A model generated the notes under the pieces. That model was not told where the DNA came from, ran no database searches, and saw only the letters and a list, made by a program, of their open reading frames with translations. DNA of 64,000 nucleotides from Paraburkholderia ginsengisoli NBRC 100965 (GTDB lineage: Bacteria; Pseudomonadota; Gammaproteobacteria; Burkholderiales; Burkholderiaceae), in the NCBI RefSeq assembly GCF_000739735.1, contig NZ_BBJF01000004.1, positions 248,001-312,000 on the forward strand, in the 5' to 3' direction. This document shows, piece by piece, positions 46,083-55,313 of the stretch (its first letter is position 1; each line of letters starts with the position of its first letter). The position numbers and the translations under genes were made by a program.

Positions 46083-46529
46083 GGTGTTCTCCTTGGTTGC
46101 CTGTATGGATGGGTGACTCTGTCTTCGTCGAAGCGGCTGGCCGGTTGGCGTTTCGTTCGTGAAGTCTTATATAAGAGTCTAGGCAAAGGGCTCATCCCGC
46201 AATAGCCGCGTAGTCGTGTTTTTCGAATATTTATTATTGTGTTTATTCAGTGACTTACGCGCGACGTTTCACATTGAGAAAAGACTTTTTCCATGTTGCA
46301 ACGCGGCGACTTGTGCCCTGCAGCATGATTTTTTACGACGCAAAAAAATTTACCACATCGTGAAATTTGGGCGTCGATTGGCGATGTATGCAATTCGCCG
46401 CCGGCTGCCGGTTGCGTGGACGAAAAAAAACCGGTGCCTGAGCACCGGTTTCTTCCGACTGACGAACGGCGCGAGGCCGTCCGACGGATCTTTTTCTGCA
46501 CGCTGGCGCGAATCGCGCCTCCGGACAGC
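46083..46529. other. gap between aceA and the DEAD-box gene
   Basis: No gene supported. The left half is AT-rich (for example TTATTATTGTGTTTATTCAGTG at 46230-46250) and probably holds the aceA promoter. The right half carries the terminator of the helicase gene. Confidence 0.5.
46422..46450 (-). terminator. terminator of the DEAD-box gene
   Basis: Stem AACCGGTGC/GCACCGGTT with CTGA loop; the T8 tract is on the minus strand side, downstream of the helicase stop at 46530. Confidence 0.88.
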
Positions 46530-48182
46530 TTAGCTGCCGCGACGAGCCGTACGCGGGCCGTCGCTGCGGCGTGCGCCGTAGCCGCCATCGCGCGAACCGC
46601 CGTAGCCTTCACGCGAGCCGCCGCCGAAGCCGCCTTCACGCGAGCCGCCGCCGAAGCCGCCATCGCGCGAACCGCCGCCAGCCGACTTGCCGGCCCAGCC
46701 GCTACCGCTACTGCTGCGCGCACCGCCGCCGTTACCGGCCGGCTTGCCCGCACCGCTACCGAAGCGACGGCCACCGCCGTTGCCTCCGCCCGGACGGCCG
46801 CGGCCGCCAAAGCCAGGACGGCCGTTGCCCGACGGAGCCGACTTGCGCGGCTCGAAGCCTACGACGACGTTGACCGGCAGCGGGGTGCGCACGAAACGCT
46901 CGATGCGCTTCAACGCGCCCTGTTCGGCGTGATGCACGAGGCTCACCGCGATACCCGAGCGGCCAGCACGGCCGGTACGGCCGATACGGTGCACGTAGTC
47001 TTCAGCGAACTTCGGCAGGTCGTAGTTGAACACGTGCGTGATGCCCGGGATGTCGATACCGCGAGCGGCGACGTCCGTTGCCACCAGCACGCGCACACGG
47101 CGCTCGCGCAGTGCCTTGATCGTGCGGTTACGCGCGCCTTGTGGCAGGTCGCCGTGCAGCGCGGCCGACTCGAAACCGGCGTCGGCCAGACGGCCTGCGA
47201 GCTGGTCGGCGTCCATCTTGGTTGCCGTGAACACGATAGCCTGGTCGAGGCCTTCGTCACGCAGCAGATGATCGAGCAGACGATCCTTGTGATCGCGGTC
47301 GTCGACGTAATGGACGGTTTGCGCGATGTTGGTACGTTGTTCCAGACGCTGAACGATCTCGATACGCTCCGGATCCTTCAGCAGACGGCCGGTCAGCGAG
47401 CCGATCTTGCCGTCGAGCGTGGCCGAGAACAGCATCGTCTGACGCGTGGCCGGCGTGGCCGCGACGATCGTTTCGATGTCTTCGATGAAGCCCATGTCGA
47501 GCATGCGGTCGGCTTCGTCGAGCACGAGGATCTGCAGTTGCGACAGATCAATACGGCCGCGTTCCAGGTGGTCGATCAGACGGCCCGGCGTGGCGACCAG
47601 GATTTCCGGGTTCTTCGCCAGCAGCATCAACTGTTGGCCGTAAGCGACGCCGCCCAGAATGCTGACGGTGCGCAGGCGCTTCAGGTGCTTGCCGTACGTG
47701 GCGGCGGCGGTCGTGACCTGCATCGCGAGTTCGCGGGTCGGCGTCAGAACCAGCATGGTCGGACGGGCAACCGGTTGCGGACGGCGCGTGTTGCGGGCAC
47801 CGTCGGCCGGACGCGGCTCACGCGGCTGGCTGGCTTGCGCCTTTTGCAATTGCGAGAAACGCTCGATGGCGGGCAGCATGAACGCGGCGGTCTTGCCCGA
47901 ACCGGTCGGGCTCGAGACGAGCAGATCGCGGCCGGCGATGCCGGCGGGGATCGCGCGCTGCTGAACGGGAGTCGGGTTTTGATAACCAGCGGCGGTCAGC
48001 GCGGAGACGACATCCGCGGACAGACCCAGCGACGCGAACGTCGGGCCGGCCGGTGCTGCGGCTTCAGCGGCGACGGCTTCCGGCGCGGCAGCAACGGCTG
48101 CGGCTTGGGCGGGTGCGTCGGCGAGACCGAGTGCCTGGTCGGCGATGGCGTTCAACGGGCTGGAGGTATTGCTCGAAGTCAT
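46530..48182 (-). CDS. DEAD-box RNA helicase with Gly/Arg-rich tail
   Basis: A 550-residue ATP-dependent RNA helicase. Motifs in order are Q motif (YQNPTPVQQRAIP), SPTGSGKTAAF (I), PTRELAMQV (Ia), TPGRLIDHL (Ib), LDEADRMLDMGF (II, DEAD), FSATLD (III), ATDVAARGIDI (V) and HRIGRTGRAG (VI). The first 60 residues are Ala-rich. The last 100 are a Gly/Arg/Ser tail with a 10-residue unit (GGSREGGFGG-like) repeated. It resembles the RhlE group of cold-adaptive ribosome-assembly helicases. Start 48182 gives MTSSNTS. Confidence 0.95.
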   Translation of the reverse strand: MTSSNTSSPLNAIADQALGLADAPAQAAAVAAAPEAVAAEAAAPAGPTFASLGLSADVVSALTAAGYQNPTPVQQRAIPAGIAGRDLLVSSPTGSGKTAAFMLPAIERFSQLQKAQASQPREPRPADGARNTRRPQPVARPTMLVLTPTRELAMQVTTAAATYGKHLKRLRTVSILGGVAYGQQLMLLAKNPEILVATPGRLIDHLERGRIDLSQLQILVLDEADRMLDMGFIEDIETIVAATPATRQTMLFSATLDGKIGSLTGRLLKDPERIEIVQRLEQRTNIAQTVHYVDDRDHKDRLLDHLLRDEGLDQAIVFTATKMDADQLAGRLADAGFESAALHGDLPQGARNRTIKALRERRVRVLVATDVAARGIDIPGITHVFNYDLPKFAEDYVHRIGRTGRAGRSGIAVSLVHHAEQGALKRIERFVRTPLPVNVVVGFEPRKSAPSGNGRPGFGGRGRPGGGNGGGRRFGSGAGKPAGNGGGARSSSGSGWAGKSAGGGSRDGGFGGGSREGGFGGGSREGYGGSRDGGYGARRSDGPRTARRGS

Positions 48183-48683
48183 GAGAATCCTTGGTACACA
48201 GGGAATTAAAACGTCGGCGCCAATCGGCATACCCAAGTCGTCGGATTCAGCGAGCAAAGAAGCAGCGAGCAAATCGAAAAACGGGGGCAGCTCGCGACAA
48301 TGAAGGCGAGCTTTTCGTTAGAAGCTGTATCGGATGCGACATGCCAACACGGCGTGTCGCCAGCCTGGGACATGATCGCCCGTAGGGGGCTAGGCAGGAG
48401 GGGACAGGTTCTAAACTGGATTGGAGCTAAACGCTACGAGGCGCTGCGCCGCAAAGGCCGCTACGTGAAAGCCGGGCAGAGCAGTGAAGCGCAGGCCGCA
48501 TTGTATAGGGTTTTGTTGCACTGCGCCACCATTAGGAACTTTCCGGGTTGAAAAGTTTGCCTGATCCGATAGCGGAGCCATTCATTCTGACGAGCAGGTG
48601 GACCAGCCGCGGCCGGCTCACCAGGGCGATGTCAAGGCAAGGCGAGCCGCGACCGGCGTGCCGGCTGCGGCTCGGGTGCGGAC
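48183..48683. other. gap upstream of the DEAD-box gene
   Basis: About 500 bases with no supported gene. An 83-codon plus frame exists (48300-48551) without recognisable content. The helicase promoter should lie in the left part. The rest has no structure I can name. Confidence 0.45.
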
Positions 48684-48953
48684 TCAGGCCGCGGTGCCGC
48701 TCTTCAACGATTCGACGAGTTCGACGTATTGCTGCTTCGCAGCGTCCGGCGCGGTGCCCTTGAGCGCGGCCCACGCGTCGTACTTGTATTTGCCGACGAT
48801 GTCGGTGAAGCCCGGCTTGTCGCCCTGGACGTCGCCGCGGGTGGCCTGTTTGTAGAGCGCATAGAGGCGCAGCAGCGTGAGGTTGCCCGGACGCTCCGGC
48901 AACTGCTGGACTTCTTCATGGGCTCTGGCGAATTGGGCGTCGATGTCGGTCAT
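48684..48953 (-). CDS. acyl-CoA-binding protein
   Basis: An 89-residue ACBP four-helix protein with the family text LLRLYALYKQATRGDVQGDKPG and KYKYDAWAALKG. It binds long-chain acyl-CoA esters. The gene is divergent from tsaB with about 160 bases between them. Confidence 0.94.
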   Translation of the reverse strand: MTDIDAQFARAHEEVQQLPERPGNLTLLRLYALYKQATRGDVQGDKPGFTDIVGKYKYDAWAALKGTAPDAAKQQYVELVESLKSGTAA

Positions 48954-49111
48954 GGTGGTTGGCCCGCCGGGGCGGGATCAGAGGAGGATTGGCCGACGAT
49001 CATAACAATTGCCCGCCGCCGCCGGGCAGAGGGCTTATTCCAAACGAGCGCGGCCGCCGCGCGCGAAGCCAAACAACATTTGCGCGCGCCGCGCCGATTA
49101 CAATACGGTCC

Positions 49112-49972
49112 ATGACTCAAACTGTGCTCCTTGCTCTCGATACCTCAACCGAATTCTGTTCGGTAGCGCTGTTGTGCGCCCCCGTCGACGCCGCCGGCCA
49201 GGCCGCCGCTGAACCCCGGCTCTGGGTTCGCCACGAGCAGACCGGCGCGGTGTCCAGCACGCGGCTGTTGCCCGCGATCGGCGAACTTTTCGCCGAAGCC
49301 GGCCTGACGCTCGCGGACTGCGACGCCATTGCGTTCGGCTCCGGTCCCGGCTCGTTTACCGGCCTGCGCACCGCGACCGGCGTCGCTCAAGGCCTCGCGT
49401 TCGGCCTGAACCTGCCGGTTGTGCCGGTCAGCACGCTGCTCGTCTGCGCGGAGAGCGCGCGGCTGCGCGATCCGTCGGCGACGCGTGTGCTCGCCGCGCT
49501 CGACGCCCGCATGGACGAAATCTACTGGGCCGACTACGCGTGGGACGACGCGCAGCGCGAATGGCGCACCGTTCAGACGGCGTCGCTCGACGCGCCCGAG
49601 CGGCTGGTGCTGCCCGAGGCGCCCTTCACACTGGCCGGCAATGCCGCCGCGGCCTTCGGTGCACGCCTGCCGGCGGTGGCCGCCGCACGCACGGTCGACG
49701 GCGAGGCGCTCCCGCATGCCGCGCCGCTCGCCCATGCGGCATTGCGCGCGCTGCGCGCCGGCCGCACCGTGCGCGCCGAACAGGCCGCGCCGGAATACGT
49801 GCGCGACAAGGTCGCGCAGACCACGGTCGAACGTGTCGCCGAGAAGGCGGAAAAGGCGGCAAAAGCCGAACAGGCGGAACGGGATGCGAGGCTCGCGCAG
49901 AGTGTCGGCGACGACGTGCCCGAAGCCGCCGCGAAAGCCAAGGGTGCCGCTCGCGGCGAGGGCCGGCAATGA
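49112..49972 (+). CDS. tsaB: tRNA threonylcarbamoyladenosine biosynthesis protein TsaB
   Basis: A 286-residue TsaB with the ASKHA-type N-terminus (LLALDTSTEFCSVALL, residues 5-20) and GSGPGSFTGLRTATGVAQGLA. It forms the TsaBDE complex for the t6A modification of tRNA. The last 60 residues are a Lys/Glu/Ala-rich low-complexity tail beyond the usual length. Start ATG at 49112; the stop overlaps rimI (ATGA). Confidence 0.94.
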   Translation: MTQTVLLALDTSTEFCSVALLCAPVDAAGQAAAEPRLWVRHEQTGAVSSTRLLPAIGELFAEAGLTLADCDAIAFGSGPGSFTGLRTATGVAQGLAFGLNLPVVPVSTLLVCAESARLRDPSATRVLAALDARMDEIYWADYAWDDAQREWRTVQTASLDAPERLVLPEAPFTLAGNAAAAFGARLPAVAAARTVDGEALPHAAPLAHAALRALRAGRTVRAEQAAPEYVRDKVAQTTVERVAEKAEKAAKAEQAERDARLAQSVGDDVPEAAAKAKGAARGEGRQ

Positions 49973-50463
49973 GCGGCGTGTTGCTCGCGGACCGCTACAT
50001 GTCGCCGATGACAGAAGGCGATCTGGACGAGGTCGCCGCAATCGAAAAAATCGCGTACGAGTTTCCGTGGAGCCGCGGCAATTTCGGTGATTCGCTGCGC
50101 AACGGCTATTTCGGCGTCTGTCTGCGGCACGTGACCGGCACGCTGATCGGCTATTGCGTGCTGATGCCGGTCGTCGACGAAATGCATCTGCTCAATCTGT
50201 GTGTGACGCCGAGCGCGCAGGGCGCGGGCGCCGGGCTCGCGCTGCTGCGCGAGGCGGTGCGCATCACGCGCGCCGAAAAACTCGACGGCCTGCTGCTCGA
50301 AGTGCGGCCGTCGAATCATCGCGCGATCCGGCTTTACGAGCGCTTCGGCTTCGCGTCGATCGGCCGGCGCAAAAACTATTATCCGGCGCGGCATCGCAGC
50401 CGGGAGGACGCCATCGTGATGCGTTTCTCGTTTGCCACGGAGGGCGCAGATGGCGCTGCATGA
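49969..50463 (+). CDS. rimI: ribosomal protein N-acetyltransferase RimI
   Basis: A 164-residue GNAT domain. VTPSAQGAGAGLALL is the acetyl-CoA loop and EVRPSNHRAIRLYERFGFASIGRRKNYY is the RimI-type C-terminus. It acetylates the N-terminal Ala of ribosomal protein S18. It overlaps tsaB by four bases and the next gene by 14, the usual tsaB-rimI pairing. Confidence 0.95.
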   Translation: MSGVLLADRYMSPMTEGDLDEVAAIEKIAYEFPWSRGNFGDSLRNGYFGVCLRHVTGTLIGYCVLMPVVDEMHLLNLCVTPSAQGAGAGLALLREAVRITRAEKLDGLLLEVRPSNHRAIRLYERFGFASIGRRKNYYPARHRSREDAIVMRFSFATEGADGAA

Positions 50464-51697
50464 ATCGGTACTGGAGGAGTTCGGGCTGACGACGCTGTGG
50501 GTGCGTCGCGGGATGGCGGTGCAGCAGCCGGTCGAGGACGCCGCCGCGCAGAGCGGCCGTGTCGACGATGCGCGCGATGTGGTGGCGGGGGCCTCGGCCG
50601 CACTTGCGCAGGATGCGTCGCGCTCCGCGATGCGGGCGGGCGAAACGCGGCCAGCCGCTTCCGCGTCGATGACTGACGAACGCCGCGCGCCGGGTCGCGA
50701 CGAGCCGGCGACAGCGTCTGCTGGCGCGCGCGAGCCATTCGATGATCGCGCGCCGTCGGCGCGCGCGAGCGACCCGTTGCGATCCGCGCAGGAGAGCGAG
50801 CGCGGCGAGCGTCGTGTGGCGCAGCCAGCTCAGGCGGTCGCGCAGGAACGGCAACCCATGTCCGCCGAAACGCGTCAGCAGCCGTCCCCGCGGCCCCAGC
50901 CGCAACCCGAAAAAGCCCAACCGCAGCAGCTCGACCCCGCCGAGCCGTTCCAATCGGCAGCGCAGCGTGAGCCGGCCACGCAGCAACCCACCGGTCCGGC
51001 CGAGCCGCCCGCCTACGACGCCCCGCCCGACGACGATTTCGCCTGGTTCGACGATTTGCCTGCGCAAGCGCCGTCGGAAGCTCGCGCCGACACGCCCGCA
51101 TTGCCGGCCATCGCTACGCTCGACTGGGACGCGCTGAGCGAGCGCGTCGCCGATTGCCGGCTGTGCCGTCTGTGCGAGAAGCGCACCAACACCGTGTTCG
51201 GCGTCGGCGATCGCGGGGCCGACTGGATGCTGATCGGCGAAGCGCCGGGCGAGAACGAAGACCGCCTGGGCGAGCCGTTCGTCGGCCAGGCCGGCAAGCT
51301 GCTCGACAACATGCTGCAGTCGCTGACGCTTGCGCGCGATACCAACGTCTACATCGCGAACGTGATCAAGTGCCGCCCGCCGGGCAACCGCAATCCCGAG
51401 CCGGACGAAGTCTTGCGTTGCGAGCCGTATTTGCAACGCCAGGTGGCGCTGGTCAAGCCGAAGCTGATCGTCGCGATGGGCCGCTTCGCCGCGCAAAGTC
51501 TGCTGAAGACTGAAGCGAGCATTTCGGCGCTGCGTGGCCGTGTGCATGAGTACGAAGGCGTGCCGGTCATCGTCACCTATCACCCCGCGTATCTGCTGCG
51601 CCGTCTGCCCGACAAGGCGAAGGCGTGGGCCGACCTGTGCCTCGCGCGCGACACGTGGCGCGCGGCGGGCGGCACGCCGTCGAACGCGGGCGAGTGA
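50450..51697 (+). CDS. family 4 uracil-DNA glycosylase with long disordered N-terminal insert
   Basis: A 415-residue protein. The C-terminal 215 residues are a family 4/5 UDG (Fe-S type) with CRLCRLCEKRTNTVFGVG, LIGEAPGENEDRLGEPFVG, ANVIKCRPPGNRNP and VIVTYHPAYLLR. About 170 Pro/Gln/Arg/Ala-rich residues lie between the short N-terminal MALHESVLEEFGLTTLWVRRGM and the catalytic part, making it nearly twice the usual length. It removes uracil from DNA. GGAGGG precedes the ATG inside rimI, so it is coupled. Confidence 0.92.
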   Translation: MALHESVLEEFGLTTLWVRRGMAVQQPVEDAAAQSGRVDDARDVVAGASAALAQDASRSAMRAGETRPAASASMTDERRAPGRDEPATASAGAREPFDDRAPSARASDPLRSAQESERGERRVAQPAQAVAQERQPMSAETRQQPSPRPQPQPEKAQPQQLDPAEPFQSAAQREPATQQPTGPAEPPAYDAPPDDDFAWFDDLPAQAPSEARADTPALPAIATLDWDALSERVADCRLCRLCEKRTNTVFGVGDRGADWMLIGEAPGENEDRLGEPFVGQAGKLLDNMLQSLTLARDTNVYIANVIKCRPPGNRNPEPDEVLRCEPYLQRQVALVKPKLIVAMGRFAAQSLLKTEASISALRGRVHEYEGVPVIVTYHPAYLLRRLPDKAKAWADLCLARDTWRAAGGTPSNAGE

Positions 51698-52752
51698 TGG
51701 CCGCCGATGGGCCAGCGGCGGCGCGCGTCGCCGCTGCGCCCGGTCAGTACGCCGCGCTGCTCGATACGCTGCTCGGCGCCTTGCGCGATCCGGCCGTGCG
51801 CGATCTCGCGTGGCTGCTGTTAAGTCCCGATCTGTTGCGCCCCCAGCCGCCGATGGGCGCGCTCGCGAATCCATTCGACACGCCGCAGGAACTTCAGGCA
51901 AGCATCGAGTGGCTGCGCGCGCTCGACGCCGCGCCCGAGCCGCTGCAGCGCGAACTCGCGGCGGCGCGCATCACGCGTCTCGGCCGCTACGCCGAACGGC
52001 TGCTCGGCTGGTTCCTGCAACACGGACCGGCGGCGCGGCTGGTCGCGGCCGGCGTGCCGTTGCGGCGCGCGGGCGTCACGCTCGGCGAATGCGATTTTCT
52101 CGTGCAGTCGCGGCAGGGCGCGCGGCTGCACTGGGAACTGGCGGTGAAGTGCTATCTGCACGCCGGCGCGGAGCGGGGACAAGAGGCCGCGCAAACGGGC
52201 TCGCGCCTCGCGGACTATGTCGGTCCGAATCTGAAAGACCGCTTCGATCTCAAGCTCGCGCATCTGTTGAATCACCAACTGCCGTTGAGTGCGCGCGACG
52301 AGTTCGCGTCGGTTGGTCATGCGGGGCCGTGGACGCCGCAGATGTTCGTCAAAGGCTGGTTGTTTTATCGACATGGCGAGCGGCCGGCGGATCCCGTCGA
52401 ACTCGATCCGGCGCATGGCCGAGGCTGGTGGGTCACGCGCAGCGACTGGCCGGCGTTCGCGGCGGCCCATGCGCAAAAGTGGCGGCGACTGCCGCGGCTC
52501 GAATGGCTCGCGCCGAGGCGCGTTGAATGCGCAGATGAGCAGGCAGATGAGCAGGCCGGGCGCCAGGCGGCGCGATCGCTTTGGGTCGACGCGCAAACGC
52601 TTGCCGCGCAGATTTCGACCGTGCATGGACCGGCGATGGTTGTCGCTTTTATCGAGGACGAGGCGGGTGATTCGATTGAACGCTCGCGCGGTTTCATCGT
52701 GCCGGATGAGTGGCCTGAGCAGGCGCGGAGTTATGTGGGGCAGCGCAAGTAG
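51697..52752 (+). CDS. DUF1853 family protein
   Basis: A 351-residue protein. The start shares its A with the UDG stop (TGATG). Recognisable DUF1853 text includes PDLLRPQPP, HWELAVKCYLH, YVGPNLKDRFDLKLAHL and FVKGWLFYR. Its function is unknown. It is last in the tsaB-rimI-UDG operon. Confidence 0.88.
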   Translation: MAADGPAAARVAAAPGQYAALLDTLLGALRDPAVRDLAWLLLSPDLLRPQPPMGALANPFDTPQELQASIEWLRALDAAPEPLQRELAAARITRLGRYAERLLGWFLQHGPAARLVAAGVPLRRAGVTLGECDFLVQSRQGARLHWELAVKCYLHAGAERGQEAAQTGSRLADYVGPNLKDRFDLKLAHLLNHQLPLSARDEFASVGHAGPWTPQMFVKGWLFYRHGERPADPVELDPAHGRGWWVTRSDWPAFAAAHAQKWRRLPRLEWLAPRRVECADEQADEQAGRQAARSLWVDAQTLAAQISTVHGPAMVVAFIEDEAGDSIERSRGFIVPDEWPEQARSYVGQRK

Positions 52753-52922
52753 TGGGGGGCGGCGGGCGATGTGATGTCGTTGCTTGACGCAACGCGAAGC
52801 ACCTTAAGATATCCGCGCTCGCCACGACCAATCACGCAACGACTCGCGCCGCTTCGTCGAGACGCAGGAAGCGCGCGATCAGCCACACAGCCGCACACGC
52901 TAGCGCGCTTTGCCCGGCGTCC

Positions 52923-53729
52923 TCACCACCACCGATAAAAGTGATGCACCGGTCCTACGCCACCGCCGACATCGAGCCGGTCGCTCGCCTGCAACGCGCC
53001 GGTCAGATAAACCTTCGCATCGGCCACCGCGCTCGCCAGATCATCGCGTTGCGGAATCAGCGCCGCGATCGCCGACGACAACGTGCAGCCCGTCCCATGC
53101 GTATTCTTCACCGGCACGCGCGGGCCGCCCAGACGCAGCGTGCCGCTGTCCTGCACTAGCCAGTCGGGGCTATCCGCCGCGCTCAGATGGCCGCCCTTCA
53201 TCAGCACCGCGCGTGCGCCGAGCGCGCGCAACGCTTCGCCTTGCTCGACCATGCCGGCTTCGTCGGTCGCCGATTGCATGCCGAGCAGTGCGGCGGCTTC
53301 CGGTAGATTGGGCGTCAGCAGATCGGCAAGCGGCAGCAATTCGTCGCGCACCGCCGCGACCGCATCCGGCAGCAGCAACGCGTGATTGCTCTTCGAGATC
53401 ATCACCGTATCCAGCACCACGTGCTTCGGCTTGTGACGACGCAGCGCGTCGGCGACCGCGCGCGCGATCGGCGCGCTCGCCAGCATGCCGATCTTCACCG
53501 CGTCGATGCGGATGTCGTCGAACACCGCGTCCAGTTGCGCGGTGATGAAGCCCGGGTCCGGCGCGTGAATCGCGGTGACGCCGCGCGTGTTCTGCGCGGT
53601 GAGCGCGGTGATCACGCTCGCGCCATACGCGCCGAGCGCCGAGAAAGCCTTCAGGTCGGCCTGAATGCCGGCGCCGCCGCCGGAGTCGGAACCGGCGATC
53701 GTCAGCACATTGGGAATCGAGTGAGTCAT
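52923..53729 (-). CDS. thiD: hydroxymethylpyrimidine/phosphomethylpyrimidine kinase
   Basis: A 268-residue ribokinase-fold enzyme making HMP-PP for thiamine synthesis. VLTIAGSDSGGGAGIQADLKAF at residues 8-29 is the substrate-binding start, and NTHGTGCTLSSAIAA is the kinase catalytic loop with Asp/Gly. ATG at 53729 is preferred over a TTG six bases upstream. It lies 58 bases after lplT on the same strand. Confidence 0.95.
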   Translation of the reverse strand: MTHSIPNVLTIAGSDSGGGAGIQADLKAFSALGAYGASVITALTAQNTRGVTAIHAPDPGFITAQLDAVFDDIRIDAVKIGMLASAPIARAVADALRRHKPKHVVLDTVMISKSNHALLLPDAVAAVRDELLPLADLLTPNLPEAAALLGMQSATDEAGMVEQGEALRALGARAVLMKGGHLSAADSPDWLVQDSGTLRLGGPRVPVKNTHGTGCTLSSAIAALIPQRDDLASAVADAKVYLTGALQASDRLDVGGGVGPVHHFYRWW

Positions 53730-53787
53730 GGTCAAGCGAGGAAGAAAGAAGGCGCGGGCACGCTCACACGAAGCGGCCCGCAGCGGC

Positions 53788-55095
53788 TCAGTGCTTGGCT
53801 TCGCCGATCAGCGCGACCGAGTCGAACGCGCGCTGGTTGGCCTGGTGGCGCCGCATCACGAGCCACATCATCAGACACACGAAGGTGCCGAACAGCACGA
53901 TCACCGCGGTGACCGGCACGTCGAGCCACACCAGCACCGCGTACAGGCACAGCATCACGAGCACGGAGAGATTCTCGTTGAAGTTTTGCACGGCGATCGA
54001 GTGACCCGCCGAGAGCAGCACGTGGCCGCGATGCTGCAGCAGCGCGTTCATCGGCACGACGAAGAAGCCCGACAGGCCGCCCACCACCATCAGGAAGATA
54101 TACGCGAAGATCAGATAGCCCGGCATATGCATGCGGCCGATATGGAAGCCCCAATGCGCGGGAAACAGATCGCGCGTGTAGAACGCCATCAGCATCACGG
54201 CGATCCCCATCATGATCCCGACCGGCAGCACCGATAGCGACTTCTTCAACGGCACGCGCGAAGCCGCGAAGATCGCGCCCGCCGCGACGCCGACGGCCAC
54301 CACCGCCTGCAGGATCGCCGCCTCCGAAAGCGTCATGTTCAGCGACACCTCGGCCCACTTCAGCACGATGAATTGCAGCGTCGCGCCCGCGCCCCAGAAG
54401 AGCGTCGTGACCGCGAGCGAAATCTGGCCGAGCTTGTCGCGCCACAGCACGAGAAAGCAGTCGGCGAAATCGGTGATGAGTTTGATCGGGCCGCGCTCCT
54501 GTTTCGGATAGCGCGCGCCGGTGTCGGGAATGCGCAGATTGAACAGCGCCGCGATCACGTAGATCCCCATGATCACCAGCATCGCCGCTTCGGCGGGCGT
54601 GTTGACGGTGGGGATGTGCTGCCGCAGGATCGGCGCGGCAATGTGCGGACTGATCAGCGCGCCGCCGAGCACCGTGCCGAGAATGATCGAGCCGACCGTG
54701 GTGCCTTCGATCCAGCCGTTCGCGGCGACCAGCCGGTCAGGCGGCAGCAGTTCGGTAAGGATGCCGTACTTGGCGGGTGAGTAAGCCGCCGCGCCGAAGC
54801 CCACGATGCCGTACGCAAACAGCGGATGCGCGCCGACCAGCATCGTGATGCAGCCGAGTACCTTGATGGTGTTGGTGACGAACATCACGCGTCCCTTCGG
54901 ACGGGAGTCGGCGAAGGCCCCGACGAAGGCGGCCAGAACGACGTACGACAGCACAAAAAACAGCTTGAGCAGCGGCGTCATCCAGTTCGGGGCGTGAAGA
55001 TCTTTCAGCAGTGCGATAGCAGCGATCAGAAGCGCATTGTCGGCCAGCGACGAAAAAAACTGCGCGGCCATGATGGTGTAAAAACCTTTTTTCAT
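53788..55095 (-). CDS. lplT: lysophospholipid transporter LplT (MFS)
   Basis: A 435-residue MFS protein with about 12 hydrophobic helices. N-terminus MKKGFYTIMAAQFFSSLADNALLIAAIALLKD and the SPAKYGILTELLPPDRLVAANGWIEGTT block are the signatures of LplT, which flips lysophosphatidylethanolamine across the inner membrane for recycling. It is divergent from alr. The start was chosen at 55095 because upstream residues are hydrophilic and not conserved. Confidence 0.93.
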   Translation of the reverse strand: MKKGFYTIMAAQFFSSLADNALLIAAIALLKDLHAPNWMTPLLKLFFVLSYVVLAAFVGAFADSRPKGRVMFVTNTIKVLGCITMLVGAHPLFAYGIVGFGAAAYSPAKYGILTELLPPDRLVAANGWIEGTTVGSIILGTVLGGALISPHIAAPILRQHIPTVNTPAEAAMLVIMGIYVIAALFNLRIPDTGARYPKQERGPIKLITDFADCFLVLWRDKLGQISLAVTTLFWGAGATLQFIVLKWAEVSLNMTLSEAAILQAVVAVGVAAGAIFAASRVPLKKSLSVLPVGIMMGIAVMLMAFYTRDLFPAHWGFHIGRMHMPGYLIFAYIFLMVVGGLSGFFVVPMNALLQHRGHVLLSAGHSIAVQNFNENLSVLVMLCLYAVLVWLDVPVTAVIVLFGTFVCLMMWLVMRRHQANQRAFDSVALIGEAKH

Positions 55096-55313
55096 CTGAT
55101 GCGATGCTGTCCTCGCTGCGGTCTGTCCGCCCCGGCCGTTTGCAATGCGTCCGGGCTTATGCCGTTCGAAATGGGTTGTGCGCACGGCTTTATATCATGA
55201 AAATAGCTGCATTCGGACTAGCAAAATCCTTGATCGCACCGCCCAGCGGACTGCCGAGCGCTGAAAACGCCCAGTAAGCCGCTGATTCGCAAGCGTCTTT
55301 ACGAAAATATCTC

